Shown here piece by piece: positions 1 to 8,075 of a stretch of 64,000 nt of DNA; positions within the stretch are counted from its first letter, which is position 1; the number at the start of each line of letters is the position of its first letter. The translations under genes were made by a program, and so were the position numbers. This DNA is from DASRDZ01 sp035652335. GTDB lineage: Bacteria > Chloroflexota > Dormibacteria > Aeolococcales > Aeolococcaceae. The DNA lies in NCBI GenBank assembly GCA_035652335.1, contig DASRDZ010000039.1, positions 1 to 64,000 of the forward strand, read 5' to 3'. The notes beneath the pieces are model-generated. The model was not told the DNA's origin, did not search any database, and saw only the letters and a list, made by a program, of their open reading frames with translations.

Positions 1-485
1 TCGCCACAGGAGAGTCCTTCCATACCCTCGGCGAGTTCGCCGAGCTGGGTGCGGCAGGTGGCGTCGCCTTCTGGCAGCCGGAGGCGGCCCACCTCGGCGG
101 CCTCGGCCCGCTCAAGCAGGTGGCCGCCATCTGCGAGGCCAACGACGCGGTGCTGGCGCCGCACCAGGCGGGCGGCCCCATCGCCACCCTGGTCTGCCTG
201 CAGGTCGCCGCCTCCACCCCCGCCTACTACATCCAGGAGCACTTCGACACCTTCAACGAGCCCTGGGAGCGGCAGATCGTGAGCTGGCTCCCCGAGCTCG
301 ACGCCGACGGCTGCCTGCCCATCCCCACCACCCCCGGCATCGGCGCCGACCTCGACCTCGCCGAGGTGGCCCGCCATCCCGCCAACGGTCGCCAGTTCCT
401 GGAGATCTTCGAGGACGGCTGGGAGATGCGCCGCACCGTCCGGCTCGACGGGACCCTTCCTTCCCCCGCGGCCAGTCCCCACTGA
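1..485 (+). CDS. Enolase-superfamily (mandelate racemase/muconate lactonizing) enzyme, C-terminal part
   Basis: The reading frame is open from base 3 and ends in TGA; about 160 C-terminal residues are present and the start lies left of the window. The piece shows the end of the enolase barrel: a TGE metal-ligand motif near the first residues, a QPE segment followed by HLGG, and an APHQAGG motif that carries the catalytic His of the mandelate racemase subgroup. Family members dehydrate or isomerise sugar acids and similar carboxylates with Mg2+. It converges on a rhamnosidase gene and lies in a sugar-catabolism locus with a second enolase-superfamily gene at 25825-27051, so a sugar-acid dehydratase role is likely. 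The exact substrate cannot be read from this fragment. Confidence 0.85.
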   Translation, partial: ATGESFHTLGEFAELGAAGGVAFWQPEAAHLGGLGPLKQVAAICEANDAVLAPHQAGGPIATLVCLQVAASTPAYYIQEHFDTFNEPWERQIVSWLPELDADGCLPIPTTPGIGADLDLAEVARHPANGRQFLEIFEDGWEMRRTVRLDGTLPSPAASPH

Positions 486-505
486 GGCGGGCTGGTCGCG
501 GGTCT

Positions 506-2962
506 TCAGTCGATCGCGGTCACGCCGGGGCCGAGGACGCTCACGGCGCCGGGCCGCTCGACGGGGCGGAGGGTGCCGCGGGTGCCGGGCGGCAGCTCGA
601 CGGTGCCGCTGATGCGCGCGCCGTCGCGGCGGAGGTCGACGCGCACCGGGCCGTGCGGGGTGGGGACCGTGCCGCGCACGGCGGTGAGCGGGCCGAACCA
701 CGGGGCGACCAGCACCTCCGCGTAGCCCGGGGCGGCGGGGCGGACGCCGAGGACGTGGGCGGGCAGGTCGTACCCGGGCGTGGCCGACCAGGCATGGGCG
801 TGGCTGCCCCGCGTGGTGTGCTCGCGCCAGAACTCCCAGACGGTGCCGTCGCCGGTGTCGAGGAAGGGCGCCCAGCGGTGCACGGAGTCGAGGAGGAGGT
901 CGTGGCGGCCGGCGCGGGCCATCGCCTGGTGCAGCCAGTGGGCGAAGAAGGGCTGGGCAGCGAGAACGTGACGCTGCGGGTCCCAGTCCGCCGGGAAGTC
1001 CCAGCTGCGCGGATGGCCCGGGGTCTCGACGGCGTAGCGCAGAGTGCGTGCGTCGCAGACGCGGTCGAGCAGGGCCGAGGTGTCGTCCACCGCATCGGCG
1101 AGGATGGCCATGGCCGCGCCGCTCTGCGTGACCGTGCCGCGACGGGGATCGTCCACCACCAGGCCGCGGCGTTCGTCCCAGAAGTGGCCGAAACCCGCGC
1201 GCAGCTCGGCCGCCCGCCCGCGGCTCAGGGCGGCGACGCGCGGCTGCTCCGCGGCGGATGCCACCATGGCGTGGTCGTCCAGCGCGGTGATGAGCAGGGC
1301 CTGCAGCGTCGCCGAGGGGTTGTCGTACGGCACCGGTGACCAGTCGACGAAGACCCACCCGGGCAGCGCCTCCAGCACGCCGTCGCGCACGTTGCTCCAG
1401 AACCAGTCGAGGATGCCGGCGCAGGCGGGCAGCAGCTCGTCGACGAGCGCCAGGTCGCCGGTGTGCTCGTACGCGCGTGCGAGGGCGCGCACGAAGTGCA
1501 GCGAGTAGTCGGGGATGGTGATGCCGGCGGCGGAGAGATCACCGGCGGCAATCATGCCCAGGGTTCCGTCGACGCGCCGGCTCGACGCCGCCAGGCGCAG
1601 CACGTGGCGCGCCAGCGACGTCTCCGCCGAGGTGGCGTAGGTGAGCAGGCCGTGCACGTAGGCGTCGCCCAGCCAGGCGCGCTGCTCGCGCGAGGGGCAG
1701 TCGAGGAAGGCGTCGGTGGCGCAGACCTCCAGGGTGCGCCGGCACACCTGCCAGATGCGCGTCAGCTCGGCGTCGTCGCAGGCGAAGTCGCCGCCGCCGT
1801 CGAGGGCCGCGCGCCGCTCGCGCAGGGCGACGTCGACGACGCGCAGCGGCGCCTCCGCGGCGACGGTGAGGTAGCGCATCCCTGCGATCTCCAGCGGCTC
1901 GAAGGTGTCGGCGCCGGCACGGCAGACGCGGCGGTGCGCCCACATCCGCTGCGGGTCGGCGGCGGCGCCGTCGCGCAGCTCCTCACCGCTGCGCAGCACC
2001 ACGCCGGCGCCGTCGCTCTCCACCGCCACCACGGGGATGCCGACGGCCATGCCGCCGAAGTCGACGGTGATCGCCTCGCCGGCGCGCAGGTCGACGGGCA
2101 GCGTCACCGCACCCTCCGCGTCGGGGGCGAAGCGACCGCCGCGCGTGTAGACGGGATCGCTGTTGAGCAGCAGCCGCGCGGCGGGCTCGATGTCGCCGAC
2201 GCTGCGCGCGCGCGCCACGGGCACCCCGCCGATGCGCACGTCCGTCGGTGGCGGCAGGGGATTGCGCTCCAGCCGCGTGAAGGGCGCAGCCGGCGGCCCC
2301 GCGTTGACGCCGGGCCAGACGGTGGCGTCGCGCAGCTCCGTGGCCTCGTCCCAGCCCGAGTCGTCGAAGTCCGCCTGCCGCCATCCCTGCGGCAGCTCGC
2401 GCGCGTCGACGCACTCGTTGGGCGCGCCGAAGAAGAGAGGGGGCATCGCCTGCCAGGGTCCGCGGCGCACCCGCCACCCGGCGCCGGTGGACAGCTCGGG
2501 GAGGCCGTCGACCTCCATGATCACGCCGCCCCGCCCCAGCTCCGCATACGCGGGCGTGGGCAGCCACCACGGCGTGGGCGCGCCGTAGTGGCGCACCAGC
2601 AGGGCGACGGCGTTGCCGCCCCGGCGCAGGTGGGGCCGCAGATCGGGCTCGTCCCAGAAGAGCATGCCCGGCTCGGCACGGATCGGTCCGCGCGCCACCT
2701 CGACGCCGTTGACCCACAGCACGTAGCGCCCGTCGGCGGTGATGCGCGCGCGCAGCGACGGAGGAATCGCGTCGAGGTGCAGGCTCCGGCGGAGCAGGAC
2801 GACGGCGTCGCGGTGCTCCTCCTCCAGCGGGGGCGCGGACACCAGCGTCGCCGCCGGAGGACGGCGGTACCAGAGCCAGGAGGCGCGCCAGCGCAGCGGC
2901 CACGGGGCGGCCGGCGGGGACGCGGCGGTCGCGGCGGCACCGCCCGGGATCGTGGTGGCCAT
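506..2962 (-). CDS. GH78 alpha-L-rhamnosidase-like protein
   Basis: 818 residues. The (alpha/alpha)6-barrel signature DCPSREQRAWLGDA lies near residue 421; its Asp, Glu (+5) and Asp (+12) match the acidic triad known from GH78 rhamnosidases. N-terminal beta-sandwich regions (about 40-400) precede it and a C-terminal beta-domain follows, the usual GH78 layout. No signal peptide is visible, so it probably acts inside the cell on imported rhamnosides. The ATG at 2962 is preferred because GGAGGG sits about 9 bases upstream; an in-frame TTG at 2980 would put that ribosome site inside the gene. It is divergent from the arabinofuranosidase gene, and the shared gap carries a conserved palindrome. Other clan members hydrolyse different sugars, so the rhamnose specificity is inferred. 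Confidence 0.85.
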   Translation of the reverse strand: MATTIPGGAAATAASPPAAPWPLRWRASWLWYRRPPAATLVSAPPLEEEHRDAVVLLRRSLHLDAIPPSLRARITADGRYVLWVNGVEVARGPIRAEPGMLFWDEPDLRPHLRRGGNAVALLVRHYGAPTPWWLPTPAYAELGRGGVIMEVDGLPELSTGAGWRVRRGPWQAMPPLFFGAPNECVDARELPQGWRQADFDDSGWDEATELRDATVWPGVNAGPPAAPFTRLERNPLPPPTDVRIGGVPVARARSVGDIEPAARLLLNSDPVYTRGGRFAPDAEGAVTLPVDLRAGEAITVDFGGMAVGIPVVAVESDGAGVVLRSGEELRDGAAADPQRMWAHRRVCRAGADTFEPLEIAGMRYLTVAAEAPLRVVDVALRERRAALDGGGDFACDDAELTRIWQVCRRTLEVCATDAFLDCPSREQRAWLGDAYVHGLLTYATSAETSLARHVLRLAASSRRVDGTLGMIAAGDLSAAGITIPDYSLHFVRALARAYEHTGDLALVDELLPACAGILDWFWSNVRDGVLEALPGWVFVDWSPVPYDNPSATLQALLITALDDHAMVASAAEQPRVAALSRGRAAELRAGFGHFWDERRGLVVDDPRRGTVTQSGAAMAILADAVDDTSALLDRVCDARTLRYAVETPGHPRSWDFPADWDPQRHVLAAQPFFAHWLHQAMARAGRHDLLLDSVHRWAPFLDTGDGTVWEFWREHTTRGSHAHAWSATPGYDLPAHVLGVRPAAPGYAEVLVAPWFGPLTAVRGTVPTPHGPVRVDLRRDGARISGTVELPPGTRGTLRPVERPGAVSVLGPGVTAID

Positions 2963-2988
2963 CGGGCTCGCTCCCTCCAACTTCTCCG

Positions 2989-3001
2989 CTTATACTACAA
3001 G
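2989..3001. promoter_or_regulatory. Operator-like palindrome CTTATACTACAAG (sugar regulon site 1)
   Basis: Read on the minus strand this is CTTGTAGTATAAG, which differs by one base from the site in front of the LivH-LivM gene. It lies in the 66-bp gap between the divergent GH78 and GH51 genes and overlaps a TATACT -10-like hexamer for the plus direction. The consensus of three sites is CTTRTANKATAAG. Control by the FadR-type GntR protein encoded in this locus is inferred. Confidence 0.6.
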
Positions 3002-3028
3002 CTGAGAGCCAAGGAAGGAGGACGGCCC

Positions 3029-4864
3029 ATGAGCCTCGGCGCCGGCACCCGCGCGCGTCTCCGCGTCCGCCCCGAGGCGCCCGTGGGCGCCGTCTCCCCC
3101 TGGCTGCTGGGCCAGTTCAGCGAGCACCTCCACGACGTCGTCCACGGCGGGCTCGACGCCGAGCTGCTGCGCCACCGCAAGTTCGAGATGCCCGGGGTGC
3201 GCGGCCGGCTGGAGCCGGTCGCCCCCGCGTGGGAGGCGGTCGACTCGCCCGGCGCCGTGCTGCGGCGCGGCGACTCCCCCTACTCGCTGGCCATCGGCCC
3301 CGACTGCCACCACCACCAGATCGTCGACTTCCCGGCGGCGCGGGCCGGCGGGCACGCCGGCATCCTGCAGCGCGGCATCCCGCTCGACGCCGGCACGCGC
3401 TACGAGGCCTCGGTGCGCTGCACGGTGGTCGGCGCCGTCGCGCAGGTGCGCCTGTCGCTGCTCGACGGCGCCGGCACGGCGATCGCGTCCGCCGACGTCG
3501 ACATCCCCGAGGCGGCGCGCATCACCGGCCTCGACCGTCCCGAGCGCCTCGGCGGCGAGACGCTCACCGCGTTCCTCGTCTCCCCCACCACGCTCGACGA
3601 CGGCGGTTTCGCCGTCACCGCCGACCCGCCCGCCGGTGCGGACGCCTCGCTGTGGATCCACGCGGTGAGCCTGCGCCCCGCCGACAACGCCGGCGGCCTG
3701 CATCGCGGCACCCTCGACGCGCTGCGCGCACTTCCGGTCAGCATCGTCAAATACCCGGGCGGCTGCTTCGCCGACAACTACGACTGGCGGCTGGGCATCG
3801 GTCCCCGCGACCGCCGCCACGGTGCCCCCGACTACGCCTGGGGCACCTGGGACGAGAACGACTTCGGCACCGACGAGTTCCTGCGCTGGTGCGAGCTGGC
3901 CGGGGCCACGCCGTACCTGTGCACCAACCACGGCAGCGGCTCGCCCGAGCTGGCCGCAGCCTGGGTGGAGTACTGCAACGGCGCCGTCGACACCGAGTGG
4001 GGCGCGCGCCGCGCCGAGAACGGGCACCCCGAGCCGTACCGCGTCGCCCTCTGGGCGATCGGCAACGAGACCTTCGGGTTCTGGGAGCGCGGCGCCGCGC
4101 CACCGGAGATCTACGCGCAGAACGTGCGCGACTTCGCCGACGCCATGCGCGCCGTCGACCCGACCGTCCGCATCGTCGCCCAGGGCGACACGCGCGAGTA
4201 CGGGCGCGCCGTCCTCGAGCTCTGCGGCTCCGACATCGACTACCTCTCGGTGCACCATTACTCGACGGTGCACGACCCGAGCGGCGACATCGCCGGCTAC
4301 CTGCAGCAGGGTCGTGGCTTCGAGGAGGCGGTGGGGCGCGTCGCCGAGGCGATCCGCACCACCCCGGGCGCCGAGCACGTGCGCATCTGCCTCGACGAGT
4401 GGGGCTGGACGCACGCCGCCGCCGCGCCGGTCAGCACCGTGTACTGCGCGCTCGTCCTCAACGCCTGCTCGCGGCTGGCGCCGTACGTCGCCATGGGCGG
4501 CCACTGCTGCATCGCCAACCCCATGGGCGTGGTGGAGCGCCGCGGCGAGCGCGTCGTGCGCACGCGCATGTACGACCTCTTCCAGCTCTACGACCGGCTC
4601 TTCGGCGACGTCGCGCTGCGCGTCGAGGGACTGCCGGAGGCACTCGACGGCATCGCCTACGGCAGCCATGCACGCGGCACGACGATGCTGCTGGCCAGCA
4701 CCTCGCCCGAGCCGCAGGCCGTCGAGGTCGAGGGCGTCGGCGGCGATCGCTGGGAGGTCACCCGCATCGACGCGCAGGGCGCCACCACCGAGACGCTCGA
4801 CGCCGGGACCCTGCACGTCGGCCCCTTCGAGGTCGTCGGCGTCGCGCCCGCCGGCGCGCGATGA
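3029..4864 (+). CDS. GH51 alpha-L-arabinofuranosidase
   Basis: 611 residues. It releases terminal L-arabinofuranose from arabinan, arabinoxylan or arabinogalactan oligomers. The acid/base glutamate is in AIGNETFGFW (about residue 347) and the nucleophile glutamate in CLDEWGW (about residue 457), in the order and spacing of the GH51 retaining enzymes. The N-terminal GQFSEHLHD and KYPGGCFADNYDW segments and the C-terminal beta-domain are also typical. No signal peptide is seen, so it is probably cytoplasmic. The ATG has AAGGAGG about 10 bases upstream. Its stop overlaps the start of the next gene (ATGA), which indicates translational coupling with the AceE-like transketolase. Confidence 0.93.
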   Translation: MSLGAGTRARLRVRPEAPVGAVSPWLLGQFSEHLHDVVHGGLDAELLRHRKFEMPGVRGRLEPVAPAWEAVDSPGAVLRRGDSPYSLAIGPDCHHHQIVDFPAARAGGHAGILQRGIPLDAGTRYEASVRCTVVGAVAQVRLSLLDGAGTAIASADVDIPEAARITGLDRPERLGGETLTAFLVSPTTLDDGGFAVTADPPAGADASLWIHAVSLRPADNAGGLHRGTLDALRALPVSIVKYPGGCFADNYDWRLGIGPRDRRHGAPDYAWGTWDENDFGTDEFLRWCELAGATPYLCTNHGSGSPELAAAWVEYCNGAVDTEWGARRAENGHPEPYRVALWAIGNETFGFWERGAAPPEIYAQNVRDFADAMRAVDPTVRIVAQGDTREYGRAVLELCGSDIDYLSVHHYSTVHDPSGDIAGYLQQGRGFEEAVGRVAEAIRTTPGAEHVRICLDEWGWTHAAAAPVSTVYCALVLNACSRLAPYVAMGGHCCIANPMGVVERRGERVVRTRMYDLFQLYDRLFGDVALRVEGLPEALDGIAYGSHARGTTMLLASTSPEPQAVEVEGVGGDRWEVTRIDAQGATTETLDAGTLHVGPFEVVGVAPAGAR

Positions 4865-7206
4865 CGGCGCAGGACGCTGTGGGCGCGCGCCGCCGCACCG
4901 CGCAGCCATGCACGGACGACCTCGACGCGGCGCAGCTCGCGACGCTGGAGGAGGTCGAGCGCCGCGTCCTCTGGCTGGCCACCAACATCGTCCACCACGC
5001 CAACCGGGTGCGCCCCAACCCCTCCGGCGTCAAGGTGGGCGGCCACCAGGCGTCGAGCGCCTCGGTGGTCAGCATCATGACGGCGCTGTTCTTCGACTTC
5101 ATGCGCGCCGGCGACCGCCTCAGCGTCAAGCCGCACGCCTCGCCGGTGCTGCACGCCATCCACTACCTGCTCGGCAACCTGGAGGCGCGCCACCTCACCA
5201 CGCTGCGCCAGTACAAGGGATTGCAGGCGTACCCCTCGCGCACCAAGGACCCCGACCCCGTCGACTTCTCCACGGGGTCGGTCGGCCTCGGCAGCGTGGC
5301 GCCCAACTTCGCGGCGCTCACCGAGCGGCTGGTGCAGGCGCACTTCGGCGTCCGCGACGGCGCCGCGCCGCGGTACATCTCGCTGCTCGGCGACGCCGAG
5401 CTCGACGAGGGGTCGGTGTGGGAGGCGGTCGCCGAGCCCGCGCTGGCCCGCCTCGACAACGTCATCTGGATCGTCGACCTCAACCGGCAGTCGCTCGACC
5501 GCGTCGTCCCCGGGCTCCGCGTCCGACAGCTCGAGGAGATGTTCCGGGCCAACCGCTGGACCGTCCTCGAGGCGAAGTACGGACGCCACGTCGAGGCGGT
5601 GTTCGCCGAGCCCGGCGGCGCCGACCTGCGCGCGCGCATCGACGCCATGGAGAACGACGAGTACCAGTTCCTCCTGCGCGCCCCGCTGCCGCGCGTCCGC
5701 GAGGCGCTGGGCACGCCGGTGCTCGACTCGCGCAGCGACGACGAGGTGCGCGCCCTGCTCGGCGACCTCGGCGGCCACGACCAGGTGGTCCTCCGCCGCA
5801 CCCTCCGCCAGGCCGACGCCTGCGACGGCCCCGCGGTGATCTTCGCCTACACGGTCAAGGGCTGGGGACTGCCCATCGCCGGCGACCCCCTCAACCATTC
5901 GGCGCTGCTCACACCCGAGGACATGGATTCAGTGCGCACGCAACTCGCCGTCGACGCGCGCGACGAGTGGCCCGCGTTCGCACCCGGGACCGCGGCGCAG
6001 GAGCTCTGCAACGCGCGCCGCGAGACCCTCGCGCGTGCCGCCCTTCCCGCGCCGCAGCCGCTCGACGTCCCCGCCGAGGCCGGCCTGCGCTTCCCCGGCG
6101 TCACCTCGACGCAGCGCGCCTTCGGCCAGGTGCTGCTCGGCCTCTCGCGCGCCGCGCCCGAGGCTGCACGGCGGGTGGTCACCGTCAGCCCCGACGTGGC
6201 CACCTCGACCAACCTGGGCGGCTGGATCAACAAGGTGGGGGTCTGGGACGCCGACGAGGTGCACGACCGCTTCCGCGACCTCGGCCCGCGGCTCATCCAG
6301 TGGGAGCAGCGGCCGCGCGGCCAGCACGTCGAGCTGGGCATCTCCGAGACCAACCTGCTGATGGCGCTGGGCCAGCTCGGCCTGGCCGCGGAGATGACCG
6401 GCGAGCCGCTGCTGCCCATCGGCACGCTCTACGACCCCTTCGTCGCGCGCGCCCTCGACGCCCTGGTGTACGGGCTCTACGGCGGCGGCCGCTTCATCCT
6501 CGTCGGCACCCCCTCGGGCGTGACGCTGGCGCCGGAGGGCGGCGCCCACCAGTCGGTGATCACGCCCAGCATCGGCATCGCGCTGCCCGGGATCACCTAC
6601 TGGGAGCCCTGCTTCGCCCAGGAGCTGGAGTGGATCCTGCTGCACGCCCTGCGCGGCCTGCACGGCGAGGGCGCGCAGTCGGCCTACGTGCGCCTCACCA
6701 CGGCACCCGTCGACCAGTCCCTCCTTCACATCCGTGATCGCGAAGCGCTGCGCCGCCAGGTGCTCTCCGGCGCCTACCTCCTGCGCGACTCCCGCGCCGA
6801 CGCCGGCTACGCCGCCGGCGAGAACGCCGTCGACATCTGGGCCACGGGGATCATGGTTCCCCAGGCGGTCACGGCAGCCGAGGAGCTGCGCAACGACGGG
6901 GTGCACGCCAACGTCATCAATTGCGTGAGCCCGGACGTCGTCTACCGGACCTGGCAGGCGGCGGCCAGGGGCAGCCTCGACACCCTGGTGCAGCCGGCGC
7001 AGCCGCTCTGCACCGGCAACCGCGCCGTAACCGTCATCGACGGCCACCCGTCCGCGCTCGCCTGGATCGGCTCGATGCTGGGAACCCAGGTGCTGCCGCT
7101 CGGCGTGACCGGCTTCGGCGAGTCGGGGACGCCGGCCGACCTCTACGCGGCCCACCGCATCGACGCGGCGTCGATCGTCAAGGCCTGCTTCGCGATCATG
7201 GAGTAG
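4861..7206 (+). CDS. AceE-like thiamine-diphosphate transketolase / E1-type enzyme
   Basis: 781 residues, start overlapping the preceding stop. The thiamine-diphosphate motif is GDAELDEG, followed about 27 residues later by the conserved Asn of DLNRQSLD (residues 177-212). The pyrimidine-binding and C-terminal transketolase domains follow (SPDVATSTNLGG, then ETNLLMALGQLGL). The sequence style is that of the homodimeric pyruvate dehydrogenase E1 (AceE), but it is about 100 residues shorter than AceE, and no E2/E3 genes are nearby. In a sugar operon it more likely transfers two-carbon units or cleaves a keto-sugar or keto-acid intermediate than feeds pyruvate dehydrogenase. The true substrate is unknown. 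The class is certain, the reaction is not. Confidence 0.8.
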   Translation: MTAQDAVGARRRTAQPCTDDLDAAQLATLEEVERRVLWLATNIVHHANRVRPNPSGVKVGGHQASSASVVSIMTALFFDFMRAGDRLSVKPHASPVLHAIHYLLGNLEARHLTTLRQYKGLQAYPSRTKDPDPVDFSTGSVGLGSVAPNFAALTERLVQAHFGVRDGAAPRYISLLGDAELDEGSVWEAVAEPALARLDNVIWIVDLNRQSLDRVVPGLRVRQLEEMFRANRWTVLEAKYGRHVEAVFAEPGGADLRARIDAMENDEYQFLLRAPLPRVREALGTPVLDSRSDDEVRALLGDLGGHDQVVLRRTLRQADACDGPAVIFAYTVKGWGLPIAGDPLNHSALLTPEDMDSVRTQLAVDARDEWPAFAPGTAAQELCNARRETLARAALPAPQPLDVPAEAGLRFPGVTSTQRAFGQVLLGLSRAAPEAARRVVTVSPDVATSTNLGGWINKVGVWDADEVHDRFRDLGPRLIQWEQRPRGQHVELGISETNLLMALGQLGLAAEMTGEPLLPIGTLYDPFVARALDALVYGLYGGGRFILVGTPSGVTLAPEGGAHQSVITPSIGIALPGITYWEPCFAQELEWILLHALRGLHGEGAQSAYVRLTTAPVDQSLLHIRDREALRRQVLSGAYLLRDSRADAGYAAGENAVDIWATGIMVPQAVTAAEELRNDGVHANVINCVSPDVVYRTWQAAARGSLDTLVQPAQPLCTGNRAVTVIDGHPSALAWIGSMLGTQVLPLGVTGFGESGTPADLYAAHRIDAASIVKACFAIME

Positions 7207-7211
7207 CAGGG

Positions 7212-7997
7212 ATGCGCATCACCTTTCTGGGACAGGCGGGCGTGGCCGTGGAGTCGCAGGGACACACCATCCTCGTCGACCCCTACCTGACCAATGCGCT
7301 CGACCAGATGAGCGGCGGCTTCTGGCGGCGCGGCATCCCCATCCCCGTCGACGTGCGCGAGTTCAAGGGAGCGGACGCGGTGGTCTGCACCCACGAGCAC
7401 GCCGACCACCTCGACCCGCTGACCGTCGCGCCGCTGCTGGCCGTCTCACCGCAGACGCGGCTGATCGCCCCGCAGGCGGCGGTGGAGACGCTGCCCTGGA
7501 TCGTCGACCCGGCGCAGCGCACCGGCATGCGCGGCGAGGGCGAGGTGCACGAGGTGGGTCCCTTCCGCATCATCTCGCTGCCGGCGGCGCACACGGCCGA
7601 CTACCGTCTGGAGCACACGCCGGAGCGCGGGCACCGCTGGTGCTCGGTCGTCATCGAGGCCGATGGCGCGCGCATGTTCCACTCCGGCGACACCGTTGAC
7701 TGGGACGGGTTCGCCGAGGCGATCGGGCGCGTCGACGTGGCCTGCGTGTCGATCAACGGGCGGGGCAGGGAGGACGCCGGGATCGTCGGCAACATGAACC
7801 CCGCCGAGGCCGCCAGCCTGTGCCGGCGGATCGGCGCCCGCCGGGCGCTGGCGATGCACTGGGACATGTTCCCGGTCAACCCCGGCGACCCCGAGGCCTT
7901 CGCCACCGAGCTGGACGGCTCGGGCATCGACGTCCGCTGGGGCGCGCCGCTGACCGCGGTCGAGGCGCCGGTGGGGACGGGGTCGCGAGCGACCTAG
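7212..7997 (+). CDS. Metallo-beta-lactamase-fold hydrolase, UlaG/lactonase-like
   Basis: 261 residues, five bases after the transketolase stop. The metal motif HEHADHLD (HxHxDH) is near residue 60, with a further His in AAHTADYR and an Asp in HSGDTVDWDG. These are the features of the UlaG/YtnP-like branch that includes L-ascorbate-6-phosphate lactonase. Its place at the end of the arabinofuranosidase-transketolase operon suggests it opens a sugar lactone formed by one of the alcohol dehydrogenases in this locus. That would make it the lactonase of an oxidative sugar pathway. The lactonase role is inferred from family and context. Confidence 0.8.
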   Translation: MRITFLGQAGVAVESQGHTILVDPYLTNALDQMSGGFWRRGIPIPVDVREFKGADAVVCTHEHADHLDPLTVAPLLAVSPQTRLIAPQAAVETLPWIVDPAQRTGMRGEGEVHEVGPFRIISLPAAHTADYRLEHTPERGHRWCSVVIEADGARMFHSGDTVDWDGFAEAIGRVDVACVSINGRGREDAGIVGNMNPAEAASLCRRIGARRALAMHWDMFPVNPGDPEAFATELDGSGIDVRWGAPLTAVEAPVGTGSRAT

Positions 7998-8001
7998 ACT
8001 G

Positions 8002-8014
8002 CTTGTAGGATAAG
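8002..8014. promoter_or_regulatory. Operator-like palindrome CTTGTAGGATAAG (sugar regulon site 2)
   Basis: A 13-bp near-palindrome in the 78-bp gap before the LivH-LivM fusion gene. It matches the site upstream of the alcohol dehydrogenase gene at 30214-30226 not only in the core but also in the following CAGCCA, and matches site 1 (minus strand) at 12 of 13 bases. It probably controls the long transporter operon. Confidence 0.6.
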
Positions 8015-8075
8015 CAGCCATGTGCTAGGCTGCGACGGTGGTCCGGCATGGCGTGAGCGGGCCGTTGGAGTGGGA

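Noticed and set aside
2990..4909. 639-codon open frame opposite the GH51 gene
   Set aside because: It mirrors the arabinofuranosidase coding sequence; the plus strand has catalytic motifs, a ribosome site and a promoter.
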